64,000 nt of DNA from Luzula sylvatica (lineage: Eukaryota > Streptophyta > Magnoliopsida > Poales > Juncaceae). The notes below the pieces were generated by a model that made no database searches, was not told the DNA's origin, and saw only the letters and a program-made list of their open reading frames with translations. A program made the translations under genes and the position numbers. Shown in pieces: positions 55,659-64,000 of the stretch (positions within the stretch are counted from its first letter, which is position 1; each line of letters starts with the position of its first letter). Where the stretch lies: positions 50,711,798 to 50,775,797 of the forward strand of contig OX326957.1 in assembly GCA_946800325.1 (NCBI GenBank), in the 5' to 3' direction.

Positions 55659-56221
55659 CGACGATGAAGAAAATCATTGATGAGTGGGTTCAAGAAAAGT
55701 GATTGGGCAGTGATGACGGGTTGTTGAGATTTGTGGAAAGAAAAAACAACAAATTTTTTTATTGGCGACTAAGTCCACTCATCCTAGTGACTCAAACAAC
55801 AATTCAAAAAATCAATAAATGAATCTAGCATTATTAGCATAGAATTAATAGAATTAACATAATAATTGTATTATATCAACATAATTTATATAATATTGGA
55901 TATATTATTAAATAAACAATATTATTATATTGTTATATGAATGAAATATATTATCAAAATAATATATTATAGGTTTTATATTATAATATTATATTAATTA
56001 TGTCGATGTACTAATTAAAATATAACTATTTTTTATTATAATAGAATTACTTAACAATTGTCAATATTATAGTAATTATATTACAATAAAAATAATTATA
56101 ATAATTATAATAATAATATAAAATAATATAAAAGTACATTAAATATTTTTTATATTATTATAATATATTAAATTTTTATAATCTAATATTATATATAATT
56201 ATAATAATAATATAAAAGGAG
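55659..56221. other. AT-rich spacer
   Basis: From about 55800 the sequence is nearly pure A/T, with ATTATAATA words and many short palindromes. No gene or element with clear ends is present. Confidence 0.6.
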
Positions 56222-56407
56222 AGTTCTATCATACACCCATTTCTCTTTACTATACACTCTTTTATCATTGAACGGTTGAGATGATAAAATTGATGTCAAT
56301 CCAAGAGTCACGATTCAATTTACTAATCTACAATTTCCTTACTATACACCCTGAAAAGGGCAAAAATGTAATTTTTGGACACATTAGTTGGCACTCTTAA
56401 TTGCGCG

Positions 56408-56447
<40 letters not shown>
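56408..56447. repeat. (CT)n(CA)n compound microsatellite
   Basis: About nine CT units pass directly into about eleven CA units, then a C-run. Confidence 0.95.
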
Positions 56448-56448
<1 letters not shown>

Positions 56449-56649
56449 CCCCCCAGGACCTTCTCGTTATTCTTTCTCTCTTTCTCTCTGCAGCACTCTC
56501 CAATGATATGCATATAAATATTTTATCGATGCATCTGAATATTTGTCAATTATAAGGAAGAAACAACTCACAGTTACAAATCAGTTTAGAAAGATTTTAA
56601 TTATGAGTCATATATATATTCAACTTAGATCGATAAATAAACATTAATC

Positions 56650-56762
56650 AAACTTAGTTTAGACACAAAAAACCATATGTTGTGAGAGGTTGTGGGTTCA
56701 AATCCCATTGGCACCAATGGAGGGAGGACCACCGAGCCTTCTCCATTTACTCGTTTTTTTTT
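56650..56762 (+). mobile_element. SINE-like element, copy 1
   Basis: A B-box-like GGGTTCAAATCCC (56695-56707) is followed by GGAGGGAGGACCACCGAGCC and a T-rich tail. The 5' A-box part is weak. The tail matches the LINE A 3' end, which suggests that LINE A-type machinery moved it. No target duplication was identified. Confidence 0.55.
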
Positions 56763-57483
56763 TAGATTGATGATTATTAATCATCTCCATAATAAAGTTA
56801 AAAACTATATTCGGATCTAGGTACCAACTAGGCTCTGGTTTGAATGTTGAAATGATATTAGAATCTTGAGAACCACTAAAACTACAATCATTAATTTATT
56901 CACTAATTATGAAAAAGAATCATGTATGTGTGTTCAAAATGAAATTAGAAATATGATGGAAGTTTGAAAATGATGAATCAGTGCATCTCAAAGACAAGAA
57001 TTTCAATATATATATATATTTTTTTAGTTTTATTAGCATTTTCGGATTCGTGTGAACTTAATGCTATTAACCTTTGTGTTGATTATTTGAGTTTATTGCT
57101 TAAATAGTATTAATACCAACCAATAACCATGACCGGAGAGAGAAGAAATGAGAGAGAAGAAGGGATATAGATGTGGCTGGAGAGAAGAAATGACAGAGAG
57201 AAGAAGGGATAGAGAGATGCGGCTGGAAAAAAGAGAAAGAGAGGAGAGAAAATAAGAAAAAGGCAACAAATTAAATGATATTAAATTAAATGAGAAGAGT
57301 AAGAGTATTTGAAAAAAATTAATGTAATATATGCTAATAATTTTAGTACCCAAAATACCCTTTTATCAAAAGGGTGTATGATAGAAGTCATTATTAGATG
57401 AATAAAATAAAATATTATTCTTTTTTATCAATTTTAATAAAACATTATTTTTACATATTTAACAACAAAAATTTTGTCGATGA

Positions 57484-57760
57484 GTCTATAACCTAGTTGG
57501 TTGAGTGTGAGGCACAAAAAAATCATGTGTTGTGACTTGTTGCGCGGATACTCCAAAAAACCGAATTTAGCCGTTTCGCCGTATCTGTATCGTATCCTAA
57601 ATCATATGTTAAATTGCCGTATCGCCGTATCCGATACGCGTCGTCATATCGCCGTATCGGCGTATCCGTGCAACACAGGTTGTGAGAGATTGTTGATTCG
57701 ATCACATTGACATCAATGGATTGAGGATATATGAGTTTTTTTTCCATTTATTATCAAAAA
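57484..57760 (+). mobile_element. SINE-like element, copy 2, split by a MITE
   Basis: The left part has an A-box-like TAACCTAGTTGGTTGAG (57488-57504). The right part has a B-box-like GATTCGATCAC (57695-57705), then AATGGATTGAGGATA and an A/T-rich tail. The two halves are parted by a 143-bp insertion at 57536-57678. Joined, they follow the order seen in the copy at 56650. Confidence 0.6.
57536..57678. mobile_element. hAT-like MITE of the TGTTGC-ended family, nested
   Basis: Its ends are CTTGTTGCGCGGATAC and GTATCCGTGCAACACAG, inverted with few mismatches. The interior is dominated by CGCCGTATC words. Flanking GTTGTGA repeats (57529-57535 and 57679-57685) give a near 8-bp duplication. It interrupts the SINE-like sequence around it. 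CGTATC words link it to the element at 2153-2622. Confidence 0.75.
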
Positions 57761-60163
57761 AAATAAAAAACAACAAAATTTTACAAACAACCGAACAAAT
57801 AATTATCTTTTGCATCTTATAATTTTAAAATTATTAATTCGACAACTTTTTTACTTCACCTTATGATCCAATCCGACTCCACTATACATATTAAGAAAAG
57901 TGCTACTTGAAGAAATAAATGACAAAAGAAGGCACAAGAGAATGGAGAATGCCGACAGAGAAGAGGAACTAGTTTGACTAAATATAAAACTAAGCATCGC
58001 CCATGGGCCCTGAAGAAACAGTACAAAAAATAACTCCCAAATTTATGACTAGCATTTATTGGCACCAAATCAAATAAATACCCACGATATACAAATGAAA
58101 CAAACCCAAATATTGTAGTTTCCTACCCAAATTATACGTAGTACATACTCATACTCGATTCCATTACCATATATATACACAACCACAAATGTACATAGTA
58201 TAAAGTCAGAACCCTAGAAATACCAAAAATACAGAAGTACATAAAATAATAAATATCCTGACTCCAACGAGACTCACGAGTCATATCAACACAGAAAAGG
58301 CCACCAAAGCAAAGGCCCTCCAATATGGATATACGTACACATACATCAAAGTATTCATGGTGTATCGATCAGTCAGCTACGTGGCAGCACGTGACACGTG
58401 TCAGGAAGTACTTGGTGGATGCAAGGCCTGCTAGGAGATCGACACGTCGCACTCATGTCGATGTCTCCATACTGCATCACACGTACGGAAAGAGACGTCT
58501 CTACAGTGTTACTACCATCATCATCATCATCATGCCTTTCCCATAAACCCTAAACCTAATTGGCTCTGCTCATTTTATTTTATTTGAGTTAATCTGTCAC
58601 AATCCCCCCTCTTGAAAACATTTATTTTCTTTCGAGTGCAACTGCAGCACCTGTAATAGTTTTTCTATTACTATTTACTTTCGGTGGTTCAATAGTATTA
58701 TAATCATGGTTTTGGAAAAATAAAAATAATTTTCTTCTATTTTTTTTCTCATATACATATTACTGATAAAACATAATATATATTTCTCGTCTTTTTTAAA
58801 AAGAACATAATATATACGAAACAAGTTAAAGCTATGTAAACAGTAAAATAACATAATATATACTTAACCTATTACTATAATCAAGTATCAAGATAATGTT
58901 TTACATCCATTATTGGAGGTTTTAAATAGTATCCAAGATAATATGTGGGCTAATTGAGTTGTGTATTTGTGGAAGCTCAAGTGCGAGTAAAATGGTGAAT
59001 GGTTCTGTAGGTTTGTTGCAAAAAAACAAATCTTTGTTCGGACTTCTCTCGGACATTTGTTTTTCCTGGACAAAAAGCAAGTTTTTTTAGGGCAAACAAA
59101 CAAAAATACCACAACAGCCAAAAAGTATGCACCATCAATAATATCATCACGCTAAACGCAAAAAAATAAAATAATGAAAAATATTGCACATCCTCCTTAT
59201 CCTCCCACACACATATTTTCTTGATGTGTCACACAACACTTAACATTTTCAAATTTAACATATAAATTTGTGATTTAATATCTTAATTATATGTTCAGTC
59301 ATAAAATAATATAATTAAATTATAAATTAAGATGTTAAATTATAAATTTAAATATATTAAATGTTACGATGACACGTCGTCAAGAACGTGAAAGGAAGAT
59401 AAAAATCGTGGGAATCGTTGCTCTAAAATAATATCATCACGGAAACAAACGAGCAGTGGTGATTGCACTGGTCCAAAACCACAAAAGAGAAAACCTAGAA
59501 ATACCCGATAGGTCCTAAGTGTCCCTGTGTGCGTGATGTGATAGCCCTCCCACACTCACACTCACTCACTCACTCACTCACTCAACAGTTATAAAATACT
59601 TTTTCAGGCAAAAGGGAGGCCCCACTATGTATAGATGAATCTCTCTATTTAGTGCAACAAAGCTATTGGCTCTTTCATATAGACCCTATATTTCCTCGAT
59701 GATCTCTCTCTCTCTCTCTCTCTCTCTCTAGAAGGCCCTTGCAAACAAAAAAGAAGAGAAATATACGTACTATATGGGATCTAACCAAACATACATAAAT
59801 ATGGACGTAAATGTTTACATAAATCACCATAAAAGGTTGCAATAATGCACAAAAAAAAAAAAAAACCTCCCTATCCTCCCCCACAGAATTTTGCCAAGAT
59901 TTGTCAAAATAGGAATATAAAGGAATGCATGCAAAAAGTGGGGTGATCAAATTGAGACTGAAAAAAGTAAACAAACAAAAAGATAAAAAAAAAAAAGTAG
60001 TAGTCTTTTGATGGCTTTCATACATTCATACGTTCATTCATTCACTCATTCATTATCATTACCCAGTCTTTTTCATCCTATCCTACAAATTGTGATGCTA
60101 GATAAAGATAAAGTTTCATATCTAGATCGAATCTTCACCATCGACGAGTTCTCTGTTTCTTTC
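57761..60163. other. Spacer downstream of FD, no gene recognised
   Basis: No protein of known type is visible. A cluster of ACGT motifs (see 58379-58490), a (CTCA)n run at about 59560-59584 and a (TC)n run at about 59704-59729 are the main features. Several 60-116 residue frames on the minus strand are low-complexity or end in simple repeats. The FD 3' UTR occupies an unknown part of the right end. Confidence 0.45.
58379..58490. promoter_or_regulatory. Cluster of ACGT-core (G-box/ABRE) motifs
   Basis: ACGTGGC at 58379-58385 and two CACGTG boxes at 58388-58393 and 58395-58400 fall within 22 bp. Further ACGT cores follow near 58443 and 58483. This density is typical of ABA- or light-responsive promoters, yet no convincing gene adjoins on either strand. 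Confidence 0.5.
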
Positions 60164-61176
60164 TCAAAATGGAGATGATGAGCTTCTTTGAAGACTGCTC
60201 CTTGTTGGCACCTGTGCCGCCATTGCTACCCTCAGCTGCACCCATTTGTAAAAAAAATGTTAAAACTATATATTTTGGTCAATTTATATTTTTCTTACAA
60301 ATACTTGAGTGAGACAAACTTTCTATATTCATTTTTGTTTGAATTATTTTACTATTGGGGATTAATTATATACTTGTGCATTTTATTACATGATATAATT
60401 TACTGTACCTCTTCTTGTTGTTTTTTTAGCTTGGCATTTTCCTCGAGCAAATGAGCCACCTCAAGCTCCAGCTCATTCGTATAAGCCTGAAAAAACAATC
60501 ATAATGGAACCAAGAACAAGTGAATAATTAAGTAGGGTTTGAAGGTAATTAAAAAATAGATGGAGCTTATATTATATGCCTGTTTTCTGGCACGGGATCT
60601 AGCGGCCGATTCGCGGTTTTTTATCATTCTTTTCTGACGCCGATCACCGGAAACTACACGGGGAGCCTCGGGGACAATGTTTTTAGAACAAAAGGAGAGA
60701 ATATTTCCAGGCGAACTGGGTCCCACAATAAGTTCGGGAAAAGCAGGGGACATATAAGAAGACGTCTCGGCAACGCGGCCATTAACGCGAGAATCTCCCG
60801 AACTGGAATTATTCGAACTCTGCCCGTTTGCCAAGTAACTAAATTCAAGGGAGTTCAGGCTTAAAACGGTTTGAGGATGGTTATGGGGAGGAACTGGGGG
60901 TAGCGTAGTTTCGACTGGTCGGGTCAAGGGACCTGCCAAAAAATCTTGCAAAATCACGCCTTTCAAGGAATTAGGGTTTGTTTGGTGCTTGTGGTAGTTC
61001 TGGTGTTGGTTTTGAGGAGGGGTGATGAAAGAGATATCTTTCCAAACATCCTCCATGGTTCTTCTGGAAGTTTGAGGGAAGATATTAATGGAGATGTTTG
61101 AGTTGAGAGATGATCTCGAGGAGGAGGAAGAAGGATTAGGGTTTGTTGTGTTGCTTTCTTGTTCTGAAGACCACAT
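60164..61176 (-). CDS. FD: FD-type bZIP transcription factor
   Basis: Three exons on the minus strand, 61176-60580, 60486-60409 and 60235-60164, encode 248 residues. N-terminal conserved blocks are MEDVWKDI (41-48), ILQDFLAGPL (75-84) and TVLSLNS (103-109). The basic region has N187-x7-R195 (KNRESAARSRARKQ). The leucine zipper has L205, L212, L219 and L226. The protein ends LQRSSSSPF, the position of the SAP motif (R-x-x-S/T-A-P) that, when phosphorylated, binds 14-3-3 proteins and florigen (FT). FD acts in shoot-apex nuclei to activate flowering genes. Exon one ends CAG and its intron starts GC, a GC-AG intron; the second intron is GT-AG. Length and blocks agree with FD rather than with longer ABF/ABI5 relatives. 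The first ATG is used. Confidence 0.93.
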
Positions 61177-61443
61177 TATTGGAAGAAAGGAGGGGGTGAA
61201 AAGAGGAGAAGAAAGCTCAAAATGCTAAAAGAGTGGGTGTGAGAGGTTTCCATGGAAGTTGAAGGGGATGGTAGCTTTAAAATTGATTATTTAAAGAAAG
61301 TGGCTTTCGTAGTACATAGAGGTACAACGTTACACGTGCCAAAGACCTCACAAGTCACAATACCCAAAGCCACCTTGGTACGAGGGAACATCAACACTTC
61401 GCTTCTTCGTCTCGTTATTTTAAAGAACTTATTAATTAATTTT
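61177..61443 (-). promoter_or_regulatory. FD proximal upstream region
   Basis: These 267 bp separate the FD ATG from a Mutator-type MITE. They include a leader-like CTTTCTT/CCTCC-rich part next to the ATG (minus-strand purine-poor) and two ACGTG cores at about 61331-61340. No TATA box was assigned with confidence. Confidence 0.4.
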
Positions 61444-62330
61444 GGGAAATTTTCAAAAAAACCCCTATCTTTTTTGGATATTCTAAAAAAATTTCTATCT
61501 TTTTGGAAACTCAAAAAGAAACCCTCTACCAAACTTTTATTTTCAAATAACCCCCTATGGGGTTAAAACTAACCATGGATGGTGTTAAAAAAAATTTATG
61601 ACCAAATTACCCTTTTTTACATATGTAGTAATTAAAATAATATTTTTGTTATTTTTTATTAATTTTTAAAAAGTCCTAAATTTCTTTTAGCTCATAATAA
61701 TTTTATAAAAATAATTATTATGTGTTATATTTATATAATTTTAATATTTCATACATTATATATATTTAATTTTTATATTTTTTTTCCTGAAAAACTAACA
61801 TAAAATAATAATATGAACAAATATATTAAAAGAACACCTTGCAAATATTTAAAAATTAAAATATCATGAAACTATTAAAAAAATACATAAAAGAAGAACG
61901 AAAATAAAAAAAATCTAGATGTGTAAAGAAATATATTTATATCAATATATTTTCAAGGTGTTTATTTTATTATTGTCTGATGTTAGTTTTTCATGAAATA
62001 ATAAATTAAATATTAAAATTATACAAATACAACATTTAATAATTTTATTTTTGTGAATCACTACATGTTAAAAAATATTTATGAATTTTCTTAAAACTAA
62101 TAAAATTAATCAAAAGATAACAAAATTATTTTTTTAATTACTACACATGAAAATTGAAGGGTATTTTGGTCAAAATTTTTTTTAACACCATTCATGATTA
62201 AATTTAATCCCAATAGGAGATATTTGAAAATAAAAATTTGGTAGAGAAGATTTTTTTGGAGTTTACAAAAAAATAGGGGGGCTTTTTAGAATATCCAAAA
62301 AAAAAATAGGGGGTTTTTTGAAAATTTCCC
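61444..62330. mobile_element. Mutator-type MITE with long TIRs
   Basis: The left arm (61444-61612, beginning GGGAAATTTTC) is inverted at the right end (about 62160-62330, ending GAAAATTTCCC). A perfect 9-bp duplication, ATTAATTTT, flanks it (61435-61443 and 62331-62339). A 9-bp duplication with arms of ~170 bp is characteristic of the Mutator superfamily. The middle is A/T-rich without a transposase. Relatives of the arms occur at 7796-11531 and from about 63430. Confidence 0.88.
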
Positions 62331-62664
62331 ATTAATTTTTGGAGGCATTAATTTGTGTTTGATTTAAAGAAAGTATTGTTTTTTTAGGAGAAAAATGATT
62401 TTGTTTTTCATGGTTCAGCATTCTGATAGTCAGGATTTACTCTCCGTGGCAGTTTGTTTTTTAGTGCAGAAAATAAATTTTACTTTATCTTACATTTTTT
62501 TTTTTTCAGATGTATCGTATTTTTTAAATATGTGTTCTATTTTTTTTACGAGTACCTCTTAAATGCATGTTACAATTTTTCAATTGTACAATATATATTT
62601 TTGTGTTATTTAACATGATTAGATATATTTTATACATTTCAAATGTATCATATTTACTCTCCGT

Positions 62665-62960
62665 GACTTACGATTGAACTAAGACGATCGTCAACTCTCC
62701 GTGAAGTCGAATTCAAGGTGGATTGCGAGTAGAGGTCTTCGAATAAGGAGACTTGTGATCAATCACGCGGTTCAATCCAAGAGGAAAACTTGCTAGACGG
62801 AAGAATATCGTTACAACCCGTCGTTCCCCATCAATTTGGTGTAGGTGTAACTTAAACTCTTCCTTCCGTATCGAATACTATCGAAACGAGATTTTAGATC
62901 ACGGGAATCTCGCATATCCACTGCATCATGTATGGTACATGAGTGCAGGAATTTCCAACA
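62665..62960 (+). mobile_element. LTR 3' fragment related to the solo LTR at 16408
   Basis: The segment contains CCCATCAATTTGG, then GTATCGAATACTATCGAA and ATCACGGGAATC, in the same order as CCATCAATTTGG, GTATCGTACCCTCGAA and GATCTCGGGAATC in the solo LTR (about 17311-17398). It ends AATTTCCAACA, an LTR-like CA end. The 5' part and target duplication could not be found, so it is a diverged fragment. Confidence 0.5.
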
Positions 62961-62962
62961 AT

Positions 62963-63060
62963 ATGATATTATATTGTATTGTATTATATTGTATTGTATT
63001 ATAAAATATTATATTATATTATATTATATTTTATGAAAATTATATTATAGTATATAATAT
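62963..63060. repeat. TATTATATTG/TATTA-type microsatellite
   Basis: Variable TATTATATTGTATTG units grade into plain (ATATT)n. The 76-residue frame beginning at 63060 is AT-driven, with no domain, and is not called a gene. Confidence 0.85.
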
Positions 63061-63429
63061 TGGATTACATGGATAAGGAAATACAAGATGCCAAATACCA
63101 AATTTTTAGATGGGTGACAAAATACATTGATAAGGGATATATAAAATACAATACACTGAAAATTCAAACAAAGAATTTTGAGCTTATTCTGTATTATGAA
63201 ATCAATTTCGTATATTATATCTATGATATATATTTATGTATATGCTATATACCTTTTAAGATGCATTATATGCCTTTTTTAAATGAGTAATATTTCATAT
63301 ATATATTTTGACTAGATTTATATCTTTTTTATAATAATTAATATTTTTTTGGCAACATGCCTTTCATATACGATATAAAAAAGCAAACTTTTCACGTGGT
63401 GTGTGGAGTGCGTTAGTCGGCCTCATAAT

Positions 63430-63605
63430 TTAGTAGAATTCTTAAAAATCCTTATTTTTATATTCCAAAAAAAACTTTTATATGCTCCAAAGAAACCTCT
63501 CCAAACAAGGTTTCATTTTTATTTACTCCTAATAGGGATTAAGTTTAACACCGAATGGTGCTAAATTTTCATATTTAATTTTACTATGCCATTTTTGATA
63601 TTTTT
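63430..63605. mobile_element. Partial Mutator-type long-TIR arm
   Basis: The run of CCAAAAAAAACTT, CTCCAAAGAAACCTCTCC, TTTATTTACTCC and TTAACACC-like blocks parallels the left arm of the element at 61444. The other end is beyond the window or lost. Confidence 0.5.
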
Positions 63606-63608
63606 TTA

Positions 63609-63610
<2 letters not shown>

Positions 63611-63645
<35 letters not shown>
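63611..63645. repeat. (AAT)n microsatellite
   Basis: About eleven to twelve AAT units. AT-rich DNA without a gene continues to the window end. Confidence 0.95.
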
Positions 63646-63651
<6 letters not shown>

Positions 63652-64000
63652 GCAAAAAATACTATTTTACCTAGATAATGTTAATGTTTATTGATTGCTA
63701 ATAAAAATAGCTAGTAAATAAAATACCAGTTGTTGAAATTAAAAATAACGATAAAAAATACTATTTTAGCACCAAGTTTTTATTAACAATGCATGAACAT
63801 TAAAACTATATCATAATAATATTCTGCCAAGATATTTTAAAGAATATTTTTATATGTTGTTTATTTTTAGTTATGTATGCTAGGTTTTCATGACAAAACA
63901 TATAATAAACGAAATACTAAAATAATATAATATATATTCTTTGTTTTAAATTAGTATATATTATGAATAATTTATGTAGACCATTAATTGAATAAAAAAA

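Larger units (their letters stand above)
56222..57388. mobile_element. TIR element of unassigned family, ~1.17 kb
   Basis: TTCTATCATACACCC at 56224-56238 is inverted at the right end as GGGTGTATGATAGAA (57372-57386). Inside are a (CT)n(CA)n microsatellite (about 56408-56447), a SINE-like copy (56650-56762) and a duplicated ~45-bp GAGAGAAGAA unit (57134-57230). No transposase frame is present. The flanks do not show a matching duplication, so the superfamily is open. Confidence 0.6.

Noticed and set aside
56690..56710. Functional tRNA gene
   Set aside because: Only a B box is present, without acceptor stem or a clear A box, so a SINE is more likely.
58325..58546. 73-residue frame over the ACGT cluster
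   Set aside because: No domain is recognisable, and it ends in an ATC repeat.

Overview
This is nuclear DNA from a flowering plant, most likely a eudicot. The evidence is plant-type GT-AG introns, an isoprenylated heavy-metal protein (HIPP), a glutaredoxin/GST-like PGES2 homologue, an FD-type bZIP, Copia and L1-type retrotransposons, and very AT-rich, microsatellite-rich spacers. Only four host genes look functional: HIPP (5813-6474, +), a PGES2-like gene in six exons (11895-13249, -), a small RING-H2 gene (26724-27089, +) and FD (60164-61176, -). They are unrelated and do not form a pathway. About half of the window can be assigned to mobile or tandemly repeated DNA.

Layout. 1-7.8 kb: repeat-rich spacer with a hAT-like element, then HIPP. 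7.8-11.5 kb: a composite of long-TIR (Mutator-like) arms holding a second hAT-like element and a minisatellite. 11.9-13.2 kb: the PGES2-like gene. 13.9-19.0 kb: about 23 monomers of a ~177-bp satellite, split by a solo LTR. 19.0-19.3 kb: a 295-bp hAT-type MITE. 19.6-26.1 kb: a full-length LINE (LINE A) with intact ORF1, intact ORF2 and target-site duplication. 26.7-27.1 kb: the RING gene. 27.1-30.3 kb: spacer with short tandem repeats. 30.7-38.7 kb: a young Copia element on the minus strand with two 616-bp LTRs. 40.5-44.1 kb: a 40-bp tandem repeat, a second MITE copy, fragments of an EHD gene in opposite orientations, and a 5'-truncated LINE. 46.9-53.8 kb: a foldback hairpin followed by a second intact LINE (LINE B) whose ORFs overlap at TAATG. 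53.8-58 kb: a third MITE copy, LINE debris, a TIR element and two SINE-like sequences. 60.2-61.2 kb: FD, with an 887-bp Mutator-type MITE starting 268 bp upstream of its ATG. 62.3-64 kb: an LTR fragment, microsatellites and another long-TIR arm.

The most notable observations are: a hAT-type MITE family that carries, in all three copies, tRNA-like Pol III A and B boxes 33 nt apart; the TAATG stop-start junction in LINE B; a 177-bp satellite island between genes; an EHD pseudogene lacking the Walker A exon with its last exon inverted; a GC-AG intron in FD; and a SINE sharing its 3' tail with LINE A. All calls come from reading the sequence and remembered family features. No database search was possible.
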